Source: an uncultured Croceitalea sp. (lineage in GTDB: Bacteria > Bacteroidota > Bacteroidia > Flavobacteriales > Flavobacteriaceae). From it: DNA of 64,000 bases. Below are positions 56,946 through 64,000 of the stretch, piece after piece. Numbering within the stretch: the stretch's first letter is position 1; each line of letters begins with the position of its first letter. Both the position numbers and the translations under genes were made by a program. The notes beneath the pieces are model-generated. The model saw nothing but the letters and a program-made list of their open reading frames with translations, had not been told where the DNA came from and did no database searches. The DNA lies in NCBI GenBank assembly GCA_947494805.1, contig CANLWK010000005.1:1-64000 (forward strand), in the 5' to 3' direction.

Positions 56946-56953
56946 TAGTTTTG
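56946..56953 (+). promoter_or_regulatory. -7 box directly before the UbiA-like gene
   Basis: TAGTTTTG ends 4 bases before the ATG at 56958. If used, the mRNA would be leaderless. Confidence 0.4.
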
Positions 56954-56957
56954 TTTA

Positions 56958-57779
56958 ATGGGCCTGTTCAAACGTGTTTTTGATTTCTACCTTGATGCCA
57001 GTATCCACGTGGCTTTTTCAGTTTTATGCCTGTACTTGACAACACTTCAACTGCTTGAGACTTCAACAAATTGTTATTTGGCGGGCTTTTTGTTCTTTGG
57101 AACCATAGTGTGTTATAATTTTATAAAATATGGTGTTGAGGCTGAAAAGTATGTTATTGTGTCAAATCCGTATCATAGGATAATACAGGTTTTCAGTTTT
57201 CTCTGTTTTGTGGCCGTTGTCTATTTTTTTTTAAAGCTGGACGTTTCACTTTGGTCTTCCATTTTTTTATTGACAGCACTTTCAGGCTTATACGCCGTAC
57301 CCTTTTTGGGGAAACACAAAAGTTTGAGGAATCTTGGTGGGTTGAAAGTGTATCTGGTCGCTTTGGTCTGGGCTGGCTGTACGGTATACCTTCCTACAAA
57401 GGATGCAAATCTTTATTTGACCAATGATTTTATCATTCTATTGCTACAGCAGTTTTTATTGGTGCTTCTTTTGTTATTGCCCTTTGAAATAAGGGATATG
57501 CGTTTTGACGCTCCCGATTTGAGAACACTGCCCCAACGTTTGGGTATTGAAAGAACCAAGAAATTGGGTTACTGCCTGGTCGTTTTGTTTCTACTGCTTT
57601 TGTTTTTTAAGGATGACTTGACCGCAATTGAAATTAGATACCGTCTACTTCTTTCCCTATTAGTAATAATGGCGTTGTTTTTATCTAAAAAAGAGCGTAC
57701 AAAATACTATACCCTATTTTGGGTTGAGAGTATTCCGATAATACTATATTTTTTGGTGTGGAAAACCGGTGCTTTTTAG
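56958..57779 (+). CDS. UbiA-like integral membrane protein
   Basis: 273 aa with about eight TM segments. Topology and the pattern of helices resemble UbiA prenyltransferases. The Asp-rich motifs that bind prenyl diphosphate are weak: a DMRFDAPDLRTLPQRLG segment near residue 180 may correspond to the second motif, and the first (NDxxD) is not seen, where FIKYGVEAEKYV stands. Activity is therefore doubtful. The gene is convergent with the anti-sigma gene and overlaps it by 4 bases at the 3' end. Confidence 0.72.
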   Translation: MGLFKRVFDFYLDASIHVAFSVLCLYLTTLQLLETSTNCYLAGFLFFGTIVCYNFIKYGVEAEKYVIVSNPYHRIIQVFSFLCFVAVVYFFLKLDVSLWSSIFLLTALSGLYAVPFLGKHKSLRNLGGLKVYLVALVWAGCTVYLPTKDANLYLTNDFIILLLQQFLLVLLLLLPFEIRDMRFDAPDLRTLPQRLGIERTKKLGYCLVVLFLLLLFFKDDLTAIEIRYRLLLSLLVIMALFLSKKERTKYYTLFWVESIPIILYFLVWKTGAF

Positions 57780-58006
57780 AGCTTTTTTTCAAGTTCTTTC
57801 TTCATAGCCTCTTTGTCTTCGTTGGAAATGACCTGAAGTTTGGCCTTTTCACATAGCGAAGTAAACTTTGTGTTCTTTGTAGAGTACAAATTGCAGGTCT
57901 TGCATATAAGAATATGAAAACGAAGTTTTTGCACCTGCCACCAAGAAGCTTCTTTATACTGTTTCTTATTGCAGATATCTGCAGCCTCGTCACAAGAAAT
58001 CATCAT
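57776..58006 (-). CDS. Small zinc-binding anti-sigma-like protein
   Basis: About 76 aa from the ATG at 58006, two bases after the sigma factor stop; another ATG follows immediately. The segment RFHILICKTCNLYS provides a His-x3-Cys-x2-Cys arrangement as in zinc-binding anti-sigma factors, with an upstream Cys as possible fourth ligand. No TM helix, so cytoplasmic. Position directly behind an ECF sigma gene supports an anti-sigma role. Confidence 0.65.
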   Translation of the reverse strand: MMISCDEAADICNKKQYKEASWWQVQKLRFHILICKTCNLYSTKNTKFTSLCEKAKLQVISNEDKEAMKKELEKKL

Positions 58007-58008
58007 AG

Positions 58009-58581
58009 CTAAAACCAATTTTGATTCATACAGCCCATCAATGCGGTGCGGGCCCTATGTATCATTACCCATAGATTGGACGGATTAATTCCTAATTCAT
58101 TACAAATATCTTCAGTACTCATGCCCTGAATGGTTTTCATAGAGAACACCATAGATTGTTTTTTTGGCAATTTTGATATACAATCTTGAATGGCCAACCC
58201 CAGCTCTCTGTTCTCAATAGTATCGTCACCACCTTTGCCAAAAGGGTCTGCGACCTTCTCTTCGAGCCAATCACCAGAATCTTCATCACCTGAGTTGTAG
58301 CTCATGCGTACTTCGGCCTTACCCTTTTTTGAATTTATTTTGCGGTAATGATCAATTACCTTCCTTTTTAAGATGGCTATGAGCCATGTGCGTTCTGCCG
58401 CATCGCCCTTATAGTTTTTTGCAGACTTTAAGCCCGCGAAAAAAGTTTCTTGAACCAAATCTTTGGCAATTTCAGTGTCACTTACCCTGGTTATGGCATA
58501 GTTGAAAAGATAGTCTGCATATTGGTCAACCCAATTTTCAGGATGTAGTTCGTGAGCCGGCATATGTTTATTTGGTCGCAT
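58009..58581 (-). CDS. ECF sigma-70 family RNA polymerase sigma factor
   Basis: 190 aa from the ATG at 58581; a second ATG at 58563 (MPAHELHPENW) is also possible because a TAATTTTG box (58582-58589) abuts the first. Region 2 is seen in YLFNYAITRVSDTEIAKDLV and TFFAGLKSAKNYKG, with ERTWLIAILKRKVIDHYRK. Region 4 has LPKKQSMVFSMKTIQGMSTE and the DNA-reading ICNELGINPSNLWVMIHRAR. Likely controlled by the downstream zinc anti-sigma protein. The stimulus and target promoters are unknown. Confidence 0.92.
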   Translation of the reverse strand: MRPNKHMPAHELHPENWVDQYADYLFNYAITRVSDTEIAKDLVQETFFAGLKSAKNYKGDAAERTWLIAILKRKVIDHYRKINSKKGKAEVRMSYNSGDEDSGDWLEEKVADPFGKGGDDTIENRELGLAIQDCISKLPKKQSMVFSMKTIQGMSTEDICNELGINPSNLWVMIHRARTALMGCMNQNWF

Positions 58582-58708
58582 CAAAATTACAGGTTTTAAA
58601 TTAATGATGTTGCTAATGGCTCAACAAACGACTTCAAATAATATCACAATACTATCACAGTCAGTTATTTTGGGTTAAGCTTAACAAAAGAGGGTACTTA
58701 CATAAAAT

Positions 58709-59587
58709 TCACTTGGTACAGGTAATCAAATAGTAACCAAAGCTTTTAAAGTGCAATCCTGACAGTAAGGCATAAAAGGAGCCTTTTAAGTTATGAAGAC
58801 TTTCTTTTTTTAGTTTTTTTCGTTTGAACAATGTCTTGATAATGAAGCCTAAAATGGCAAAGGGTACGTGCAATACAGATGGAGCAACCCTGAACGACAT
58901 ATCTTCAATTTGTAACGTTCTAAAACCAACATGCTCAAGTTGTCTTTTGACTGTTTGTATGTCACCGAGTCTCTGAAGACTCCAATGCTGGCAGAGATTG
59001 TTGTAGCTCCACAGTCCCGATGAACCCAATTCGTCGGGCGCCACTTTCAAAAAGGCGTCGGCGATAACCAATTTGCCTCCTTTTTTCAAGATTCTATGGG
59101 CCTCTTTGAACGAATTATAATCATGGCCTGAATGGCAAAAGCTTTCAATGGCAAGCGCTCCATCACAACTTTCGGTGGCCAGTGAAGTGTGATTGTAGTT
59201 TTCTTTTAGAATTATTGCCCTTAGATTCTTTAAAAACCGGTTTCCTTGTTTTACCTGAAAGTCAGATAAGGTCACCCCTATGGCAGAAAGTGTCTTAAAC
59301 TGCTTTAATGCATAGCGCATGGTGCCGCCCATGCCACAACCCAGGTCGGCGACAAGGGCTTTTTTATTGGGCAGTTCTAAACGTTCTAAAACTTGATGGT
59401 TCATTTGGTTGAGCATGGTGTCACGTTTGAACAGATTGGTTTTCCACCATTTGAAGTATCCAAAATGCATGTTGAAATCTTTGCTCCAGAAGGCATAGTC
59501 TTCAGTGGCATTGTCATAGAAATCAATAATGTCCAATTCGTTTGATTTTCTCTCTTTTAGTTGTTGTGGTAAAACGGTTGCTTCCAT
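58709..59587 (-). CDS. SAM-dependent methyltransferase
   Basis: 292 aa. Class I methyltransferase with motif I VADLGCGMGGTMRYAL near residue 100 and LKKGGKLVIADAFLK near residue 170. The layout resembles tocopherol/sterol-type small-molecule C- or O-methyltransferases; the C-terminal third (residues about 240-290) is basic and hydrophobic and may contact membrane. Third gene in an operon with a GbsR/MarR regulator and a small membrane protein, 9 bases after the latter. The substrate is unknown; the operon suggests a regulated lipid or solute modification. Confidence 0.88.
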   Translation of the reverse strand: MEATVLPQQLKERKSNELDIIDFYDNATEDYAFWSKDFNMHFGYFKWWKTNLFKRDTMLNQMNHQVLERLELPNKKALVADLGCGMGGTMRYALKQFKTLSAIGVTLSDFQVKQGNRFLKNLRAIILKENYNHTSLATESCDGALAIESFCHSGHDYNSFKEAHRILKKGGKLVIADAFLKVAPDELGSSGLWSYNNLCQHWSLQRLGDIQTVKRQLEHVGFRTLQIEDMSFRVAPSVLHVPFAILGFIIKTLFKRKKLKKESLHNLKGSFYALLSGLHFKSFGYYLITCTK

Positions 59588-59596
59588 GCTTTTTTG

Positions 59597-60031
59597 TTAT
59601 TGAATTAGTGATAGATTATTGATGACAAGCCAGGTATAGGTTATTGCGAATAAAGTGAACAGTCCATTCATGAAGTAACTGCCAATCTTGAACACTGGTT
59701 TTTGCGGTATTTGGTACATGGGATAATAAGCAATCTGGGTAATCACCTTACCCACCCAATAGGCGGCAATCAAGGTAGTGAGGGCGATTGCCAAGTTAGT
59801 ACCGTTCTTTAGGTCATTAGGAATGAGAATTGCAATCAGGCCGAAGCTAAAATTTAAACCTTGAATGTATCGTCCGTAGGTCTTTGCAATTTCTTGGTTG
59901 AGCGGTTTCAGTTGTTGAACATCCGTATACCAATCAAAAACACGATGTCTAATGTATGGGTAAATGAGTGCGGTGAATATTTGCCCCATACCTCCTAAAA
60001 TCAACAACCAATTGGGAATTTGATATTTCAT
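59597..60031 (-). CDS. Small four-helix membrane protein of unknown function
   Basis: 144 aa with four predicted TM segments (beginning LLILGGMGQIFTALIYPYI, and ending FTLFAITYTWLVINNL). No family is recognised and no charged catalytic motif is evident. The gene lies between the GbsR/MarR-type regulator and the methyltransferase gene and follows a TTTCA-N8-TGAAA repeat, so it is probably under that regulator. Inner membrane. Confidence 0.72.
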   Translation of the reverse strand: MKYQIPNWLLILGGMGQIFTALIYPYIRHRVFDWYTDVQQLKPLNQEIAKTYGRYIQGLNFSFGLIAILIPNDLKNGTNLAIALTTLIAAYWVGKVITQIAYYPMYQIPQKPVFKIGSYFMNGLFTLFAITYTWLVINNLSLIQ

Positions 60032-60046
60032 ACTATTTATTTTAAA

Positions 60047-60066
60047 CTTTCAGAAAATATTGAAAG
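60047..60066. promoter_or_regulatory. Second regulator-type inverted repeat
   Basis: CTTTCA-N8-TGAAAG, 15 bases upstream of the membrane-protein start and 15 bases after the regulator stop. Same half-sites and spacing (TTTCA-N8-TGAAA) as the repeat before the regulator gene. Confidence 0.6.
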
Positions 60067-60081
60067 CATAATTAAAAAAAA

Positions 60082-60585
60082 TTAGTTGATCATTTTTAGT
60101 ATTGACTTGGTCAGCCAGTTTTGTTTTTGGTCAACCACTTTATTTAGCAGGCTGTCGGCGGTCTTGGCCAATTCATGCAATGCTTTAGTTTGTTTTATCA
60201 ATTCTTGCGTTTCAGCACGGCCATCATCTTTGATGCCACTCACGTCTTGTAGGATCTTGATCACAGGTTTTATTTCTCTTCTGCTACGTTCTTTGGCAAT
60301 GATTCGCGCAAGCTCTTGAACATCTTTTTCCGTAGTAAAAAACTCTTTGCGCTCGCCGGCAACCAATTCTTTGTTAACAATGCCCCAATCAATCAACTGT
60401 CGCACATTCATACTGGTATTGCCGCGTGAGATTTTTAGTTCGGCCATGATTTCTTCTGTGGTCAATGGTTTTGTTGAAATAAAGAGCAAAGCCTGAATTT
60501 GGGCCATAGCTTTATTAATGCCCCAAAGGGTACCAAGACTTCCCCAGGTACTAATAAACTTTTCTTTTGCTTCTTGATATTCCAT
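60082..60585 (-). CDS. GbsR/MarR-family transcriptional regulator
   Basis: 167 aa. Winged helix-turn-helix in the N-terminal half (LFISTKPLTTEEIMAELKIS, GNTSMNVRQLIDWGIVNKEL) typical of the GbsR branch. A C-terminal helical part (residues about 95-165) is probably for dimerisation. Cytoplasmic DNA-binding protein. First gene of a three-gene operon. A perfect palindrome overlaps its presumed -33 element, suggesting autorepression. Its -7 box ends only four bases from the start codon. Confidence 0.9.
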   Translation of the reverse strand: MEYQEAKEKFISTWGSLGTLWGINKAMAQIQALLFISTKPLTTEEIMAELKISRGNTSMNVRQLIDWGIVNKELVAGERKEFFTTEKDVQELARIIAKERSRREIKPVIKILQDVSGIKDDGRAETQELIKQTKALHELAKTADSLLNKVVDQKQNWLTKSILKMIN

Positions 60586-60589
60586 ATAC

Positions 60590-60618
60590 CAAAGATAATA
60601 AATATTTTAAATTTTCAA
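60590..60618 (-). promoter_or_regulatory. Promoter of the GbsR-type operon
   Basis: On the minus strand, TTG (60616-60618), 18 bases, then TATCTTTG (60590-60597). The -33 part lies inside the palindrome, so a bound regulator would block it. Confidence 0.6.
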
Positions 60619-60634
60619 TAATTATTGAAAATTT
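60609..60634. promoter_or_regulatory. Perfect 26-bp palindrome, probable operator
   Basis: Perfectly self-complementary with core TTTCA-N8-TGAAA (60613-60630). Its position over the -33 region of the regulator promoter suits autoregulation by the GbsR/MarR protein. Confidence 0.7.
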
Positions 60635-60845
60635 GGTTTTATGTGATTCTCAGACTGATTTTTTCTTGGATTCAGAAAGTTGTAACGATCCCTGAAAAAA
60701 GGGATGTTTAAAACTCCACAATACGTGAACTTTGTCCACAGTTCTTATCCCCGTTTTGGAATTGGGACTTATGAAAAGTTATTTACGAAGAACTTTTTAT
60801 TCATTGGTTACCGTTAACTTGAGCTAACAAGGATAAACCCACATT

Positions 60846-61721
60846 ATGAAAAACACAAAACACATTTTATTTGTTGTAGCTGCTTTAGGCGTACTGTCTT
60901 GTAATCTCAATGATTCTAGCAAGATTGATTATGAAAACGCCATAGAGACAAAAAGCAATGGACTTTCTATTGATGAAGTATTTATCAGCCTTGAAGATCA
61001 GCAACCAGGGGAGAACACCTTTATTTACGGACAGACTTTTTATACCAATTTTAAAGGACTCAATGGTTTTGTTTTTGAAAATGGAGACTTTTTTCCTGAA
61101 CTTGACGTGTACGTTGTTTCCAAAGCTGGTGACACGGTCATGCAAAGTGATAGGTTGTTCGGGGGTTATGGCCAGCCAAAAGACGTGCCTGCATTGAACG
61201 GCTCCCTAATTTTGGCAAACCCAATACTATCTGGTGAAAAGTACACCGCCCATTATAGATTGTCTGATGTCAAAGGTGGCGGCGAATTCTTTTCAAAAAT
61301 GGAATTTGAACTTATTAAAGACCCCAATATCTCTGTTGTCGAAAACGGACTTACGGCAAAGGAAGTCTATCTTTTTGATAGAATGGCCAATAGGGTGATT
61401 TCTGATGGCATGGTGATTGCAGGTCGCAGTCTTTCACTGGATTTTCAATTTTTAGCTGACTATCAAATGCCTAATGGTACCATTGACCTTGGCATGGAAA
61501 CCAGCGTTGTAGATAGTGATGGAAACATCATTGTTAGAAATCCTGATGCTTTAAAAAATACCTCGTATAAAAAATTGGAACCTGGCCAAGCGGTACAATC
61601 AACATTGACTTTGAGCGAAGGCAGGTTCAATAATCCGCTAAAATGGATTGTTCGTATTTGGGACAAAAATGGTAGTGGTGAGATTGAGGCCGCGGCTGAA
61701 ATAACAGTAACCTCAGAATGA
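60846..61721 (+). CDS. Lipoprotein of unknown function
   Basis: 291 aa. SpII signal with lipobox GVLSCNLN near residue 18. Two beta-rich halves can be guessed: residues 35-155 (IDEVFISLEDQQPGENTFIY onwards) and 160-290 (LTAKEVYLFDRMANRVISDG onwards), with similar openings, suggesting an internal repeat of an Ig-like or C2-like fold. No catalytic motif. Probably periplasmic or outer-membrane-anchored. Alone on its transcript as far as the sequence shows. Confidence 0.72.
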   Translation: MKNTKHILFVVAALGVLSCNLNDSSKIDYENAIETKSNGLSIDEVFISLEDQQPGENTFIYGQTFYTNFKGLNGFVFENGDFFPELDVYVVSKAGDTVMQSDRLFGGYGQPKDVPALNGSLILANPILSGEKYTAHYRLSDVKGGGEFFSKMEFELIKDPNISVVENGLTAKEVYLFDRMANRVISDGMVIAGRSLSLDFQFLADYQMPNGTIDLGMETSVVDSDGNIIVRNPDALKNTSYKKLEPGQAVQSTLTLSEGRFNNPLKWIVRIWDKNGSGEIEAAAEITVTSE

Positions 61722-61799
61722 AATGACAACGAAGAGCAAGAGGGCCATACCAATCAATAATTCCAAAAAAAAGTATAGCAGTTGAAAATCAAATATCAA

Positions 61800-62300
61800 A
61801 TGCTTGAAAAAACAAAACAGTATGCCATTGGGTGTCATGATAGAGTCAATCAAAAATACGGTAATAAGCCCTATAGTTTCCATCTGAACATGGTTTATGA
61901 AGTTGCCCAAGAGTTTAGTTGCCTGATTCCCAAGGAAGAGCTTGAAAATACATACTGTGGTTGTTGGGTGCATGACTTGATTGAAGATGCACGTGAAACC
62001 TACAATGATGTATTGTACAATACCAATAAGACCATTGCTGAACTGGCTTACGCCTTGACCAATGAAAAAGGGCGAACACGGATTGAACGTGCCAATGATA
62101 GGTATTATCAAGGTATACGCGAAACCCCAAATGCAACGTTCATTAAGTTGTGCGATAGAATTGCAAATGTTCGACATTCTAAAACAAAGGGTTCGACAAT
62201 GTTGGACAAATACCGAAAAGAGAATACTGATTTTGCCAAAAAATTATATCGCCCCGATTTACAAGAAATGTTCGACCATCTAGAAGAACTTTTTAAATAG
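61800..62300 (+). CDS. HD-domain phosphohydrolase-like protein (SpoT/MESH1-like)
   Basis: 166 aa from the ATG at 61800; an upstream in-frame TTG at 61782 is less likely. The HD pattern typical of RelA/SpoT hydrolase domains is visible: YSFHLNMVYEVA, CWVHDLIEDARETY and KLCDRIANVRHSK. Members of this small form may hydrolyse nucleotide second messengers or related phosphates, but the substrate is not proven. The next gene starts 5 bases after the stop, so the two are co-transcribed. Cytoplasmic. Confidence 0.85.
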   Translation: MLEKTKQYAIGCHDRVNQKYGNKPYSFHLNMVYEVAQEFSCLIPKEELENTYCGCWVHDLIEDARETYNDVLYNTNKTIAELAYALTNEKGRTRIERANDRYYQGIRETPNATFIKLCDRIANVRHSKTKGSTMLDKYRKENTDFAKKLYRPDLQEMFDHLEELFK

Positions 62301-62305
62301 GCCCA

Positions 62306-62887
62306 ATGTCTTTGATTACGATAATTGATAAAGAGACACTTATTGAACAGATTATCGATGCTTTTGCCGCAGTAAAGTTAGAAGATGGTATCGGACTTTG
62401 GGAAGGGCAAGCTCTTGATGACCATGTGCAAAATACTACTGAATATAAACGCTTAAAAGATAAAGACGAGCGTAACGATTGGCGTAGAATTCCTATTGCA
62501 GATCTTTACAAGTGCAGCAGTTCTATATCGTTCATGGACGCAAAGGGCATACGTTTTCATTTAGGGCTGTATCTGCTTTTTGCAATGGACGTGTTTGAAG
62601 ATGAAGAGGACCGTTTGCATAAGCACCCCAACTTTAAATTCTCACCTCCCGAAGTGGTGTTCGCGCTTGACAGCAGTCTAGATGCTGAATATTCAATAGC
62701 TCGATTTTCTTTGCTGACAAGAGAGCAGATTACCTGTGTTGTCGAATTTTTGATGTATCGTCTGCAAGAACTGGAAAGTTGTGCGCAAGACAGTAGCCAT
62801 GGAATGTACCAGAGATCATATGACAGGCAACACCAAAGTCTTACGTCAGCAATTACCATATGGCAAGAAAAAAGAGTGGCCATTTAA
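62306..62887 (+). CDS. DUF6714-like protein of unknown function
   Basis: 193 aa, soluble, no signal peptide. The pattern of an acidic early segment, DWRRIPIADLY near residue 58, and GIRFHLGLYLLFAMD near residue 80 resembles the DUF6714 family, whose function is unknown; the assignment is from memory of the family pattern. It follows the HD-domain gene by 5 bases, hence possibly the same biological process. Confidence 0.65.
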   Translation: MSLITIIDKETLIEQIIDAFAAVKLEDGIGLWEGQALDDHVQNTTEYKRLKDKDERNDWRRIPIADLYKCSSSISFMDAKGIRFHLGLYLLFAMDVFEDEEDRLHKHPNFKFSPPEVVFALDSSLDAEYSIARFSLLTREQITCVVEFLMYRLQELESCAQDSSHGMYQRSYDRQHQSLTSAITIWQEKRVAI

Positions 62888-63114
62888 ACTGCAAATGTTT
62901 ACCAATACCTCTAGCTAAACACTGCTGTAATGTAAAGGTTTAATGCTGGTTTTAATGTCACAAATGGTTAGGTGAATAGCAAATATGTCTAAAGGATGGG
63001 TGTTTTGTATAAAAAAGGAACGCCCGATTGATCTGATTGAATTTAACTGAATTCAGGGATGCACACATCACTTCCTATTTTATAATTTCGCTTATAAATT
63101 ACCAATTGAATTTT

Positions 63115-64000
63115 ATGATAACGATAAAGACCTCGAATATTTTACAGGCGACGTTGATAATTGCTGTATTTTTTAGCTTTAGCAACGTACATGCCCAAAA
63201 GGATACTATCTACTATGATGCTAAATGGAAACCTGCCCAGAAAGACAGCGCTTCATTTTTTAGACCTCCGGTCAAAAAATCTGGAGAACTCTATGTGGTA
63301 GAAGATTATTACATATCTGGCCAACTACAAATGAAGGCCACCTCAAAAAGCGCGGATAGGGATATTTGGCACGGCACTGTTGCTTGGTATACTGAAGATG
63401 GTAACATCTATCAGCAGGGCAGCTATTCCAACAATCGTCTTGATGGCGATTTTATCACCTATTTGAAAGGTGAGAAATTGGTGGCAAAGTATAATAAAGG
63501 CTACTTTATTTCAGGAAAAGCAAATACTCCTTCAGGTTCGTTACAACGATACGTCGAAAAAAAGAATGATAGCCTAAAAGAAGTATTATATGACAAGGAT
63601 ATTAATGGCATACGCTATGAAACCTTCAGTGCCGAAGGTAATCGAAGCTATCTTTCAAAGTACTATGATAAAGGGGGTAAATTGCTGGGCGAGCGTACTT
63701 TATTGCCCAATGGATATTATAAAGGTGTAGAGGTGTTTTACTATTATAGTCCAATGAGCGTAAGAGACATCAATTATTATCCTTTTGGGCAATTGTTGAC
63801 TTCTTCTGTTTACTATGCCAACGGTCAAGTGCGTGAAGAGGTAGGAAAAGAACCAACGTGGTCAAAAACCTTTTATACACCTAGTGGAAAACTACTTGGA
63901 AAGATTGCATATGAAATAGAAAGAGATCGCTTAAAACCAATGAACGGTACCGAGTTTGTTTTCGCATATGCCAAAAGAAATGAAAGGCAAGACCTTATAA
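63115..64000 (+). CDS. Exported MORN_2/YwqK-like repeat protein, cut at the window end
   Basis: At least 295 codons, open to the last base of the window, so the C terminus is missing. Signal peptide (ATLIIAVFFSFSNVHAQ) at residues about 12-28. The body has repeated short beta-hairpin units with Tyr/Gly/Asn patterns: VAWYTEDGNIYQQGSYSNN, TFSAEGNRSYLSKYYDKGG, SVYYANGQVREEVG and TFYTPSGKLLGKIAYE. These match the MORN_2 variant found in YwqK-family proteins of Bacteroidota. Probably periplasmic; the function is not known. ATG at 63115 is the natural start before the signal. Confidence 0.82.
   Translation, partial: MITIKTSNILQATLIIAVFFSFSNVHAQKDTIYYDAKWKPAQKDSASFFRPPVKKSGELYVVEDYYISGQLQMKATSKSADRDIWHGTVAWYTEDGNIYQQGSYSNNRLDGDFITYLKGEKLVAKYNKGYFISGKANTPSGSLQRYVEKKNDSLKEVLYDKDINGIRYETFSAEGNRSYLSKYYDKGGKLLGERTLLPNGYYKGVEVFYYYSPMSVRDINYYPFGQLLTSSVYYANGQVREEVGKEPTWSKTFYTPSGKLLGKIAYEIERDRLKPMNGTEFVFAYAKRNERQDLI

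Noticed and set aside
58639-58685. Direct repeat around TATCAC and palindrome GTTAAGCTTAAC between the methyltransferase and sigma genes
   Set aside because: Short and AT-rich, with no second occurrence near a promoter in the window; likely chance.
61713-62177. Hydrophobic minus-strand frame of 154 codons opposite the HD-domain gene
   Set aside because: The plus-strand gene has clear HD motifs and good neighbours; the antisense frame's hydrophobicity follows from the complement of charged codons.
63000-63028. GGGTGTT/AACGCCC hairpin
   Set aside because: It has seven pairs but no T tract on either strand, so it is not a convincing terminator.
1-64000. CRISPR arrays, insertion sequences, prophage or toxin-antitoxin modules
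   Set aside because: No regularly spaced repeats, transposase, integrase or phage structural genes were seen. The YwqK-like protein at the end carries an antitoxin-type family name only by convention.

Overview
This window reads as chromosome of a marine-type member of the Flavobacteriaceae (Bacteroidota). Evidence is gliding/type IX secretion lipoprotein GldJ next to PorV, a SusC/SusD pair, NhaD, a two-lipoyl-domain PDH E2, many SpII lipoproteins, AT-rich spacers without Shine-Dalgarno sequences, and promoter elements of the Bacteroidota type (TTTG about 19 bases before TAnnTTTG). No CRISPR array, insertion sequence, integrase or phage gene was seen; the window looks like stable core genome with one accessory carbohydrate locus.

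Layout. 1-6.2 kb: the last bases of a 5S rRNA with its terminator, then gltB-gltD (glutamate synthase). 6.4-12.6 kb: an acyl-CoA dehydrogenase, then NhaD, an ExbB/ExbD/TonB energy-transduction set and FolC, and a tRNA-Val(TAC) with a clear promoter. 12.6-27 kb: an accessory uptake locus. On the minus strand are SusC, SusD and a large ASPIC/UnbV-FG-GAP lipoprotein; diverging from them on the plus strand are two paralogous cupin-AraC regulators, then a GMC oxidoreductase, its gluconate-2-dehydrogenase-subunit-3-like partner and an exported xylose-isomerase-like TIM barrel. No classical glycoside hydrolase is present, so I infer oxidative (3-keto type) processing of an imported glycoside. 27-32 kb: a PTPS/QueD enzyme, tRNA-Val(GAC), several small or unknown proteins, a DCC-family protein and MurF.

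32-39 kb: gldJ, porV, cdd, pdhA, pdhC. porU normally lies between gldJ and porV in related genomes, but only a 351-base spacer is found here. 39-50 kb: M28 peptidase, SDR, cyclophilin, a secreted (alpha/alpha)6 glycosidase-like protein, SprT-like protein, ManC, DUF389 protein, an Mla-type ABC pair and a PafA-like phosphatase. 50-54 kb: a minus-strand cluster of KAS III, methyltransferase, glycosyltransferase 2 and a double GNAT protein. 54-58.6 kb: GcvP, a UbiA-like membrane protein and an ECF sigma/anti-sigma pair. 58.7-60.6 kb: an operon of a GbsR/MarR regulator, a membrane protein and a methyltransferase, carrying two copies of one inverted repeat (TTTCA-N8-TGAAA). 60.8-64 kb: a lipoprotein, a SpoT-like HD protein, a DUF6714-like protein and a truncated MORN-repeat protein running off the end.

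The observations most worth following are the missing porU, the hydrolase-free SusCD/GMC locus with a shared motif before three of its genes, the twin GbsR operators, and three genes whose -7 box lies only 4-5 bases before the start codon.
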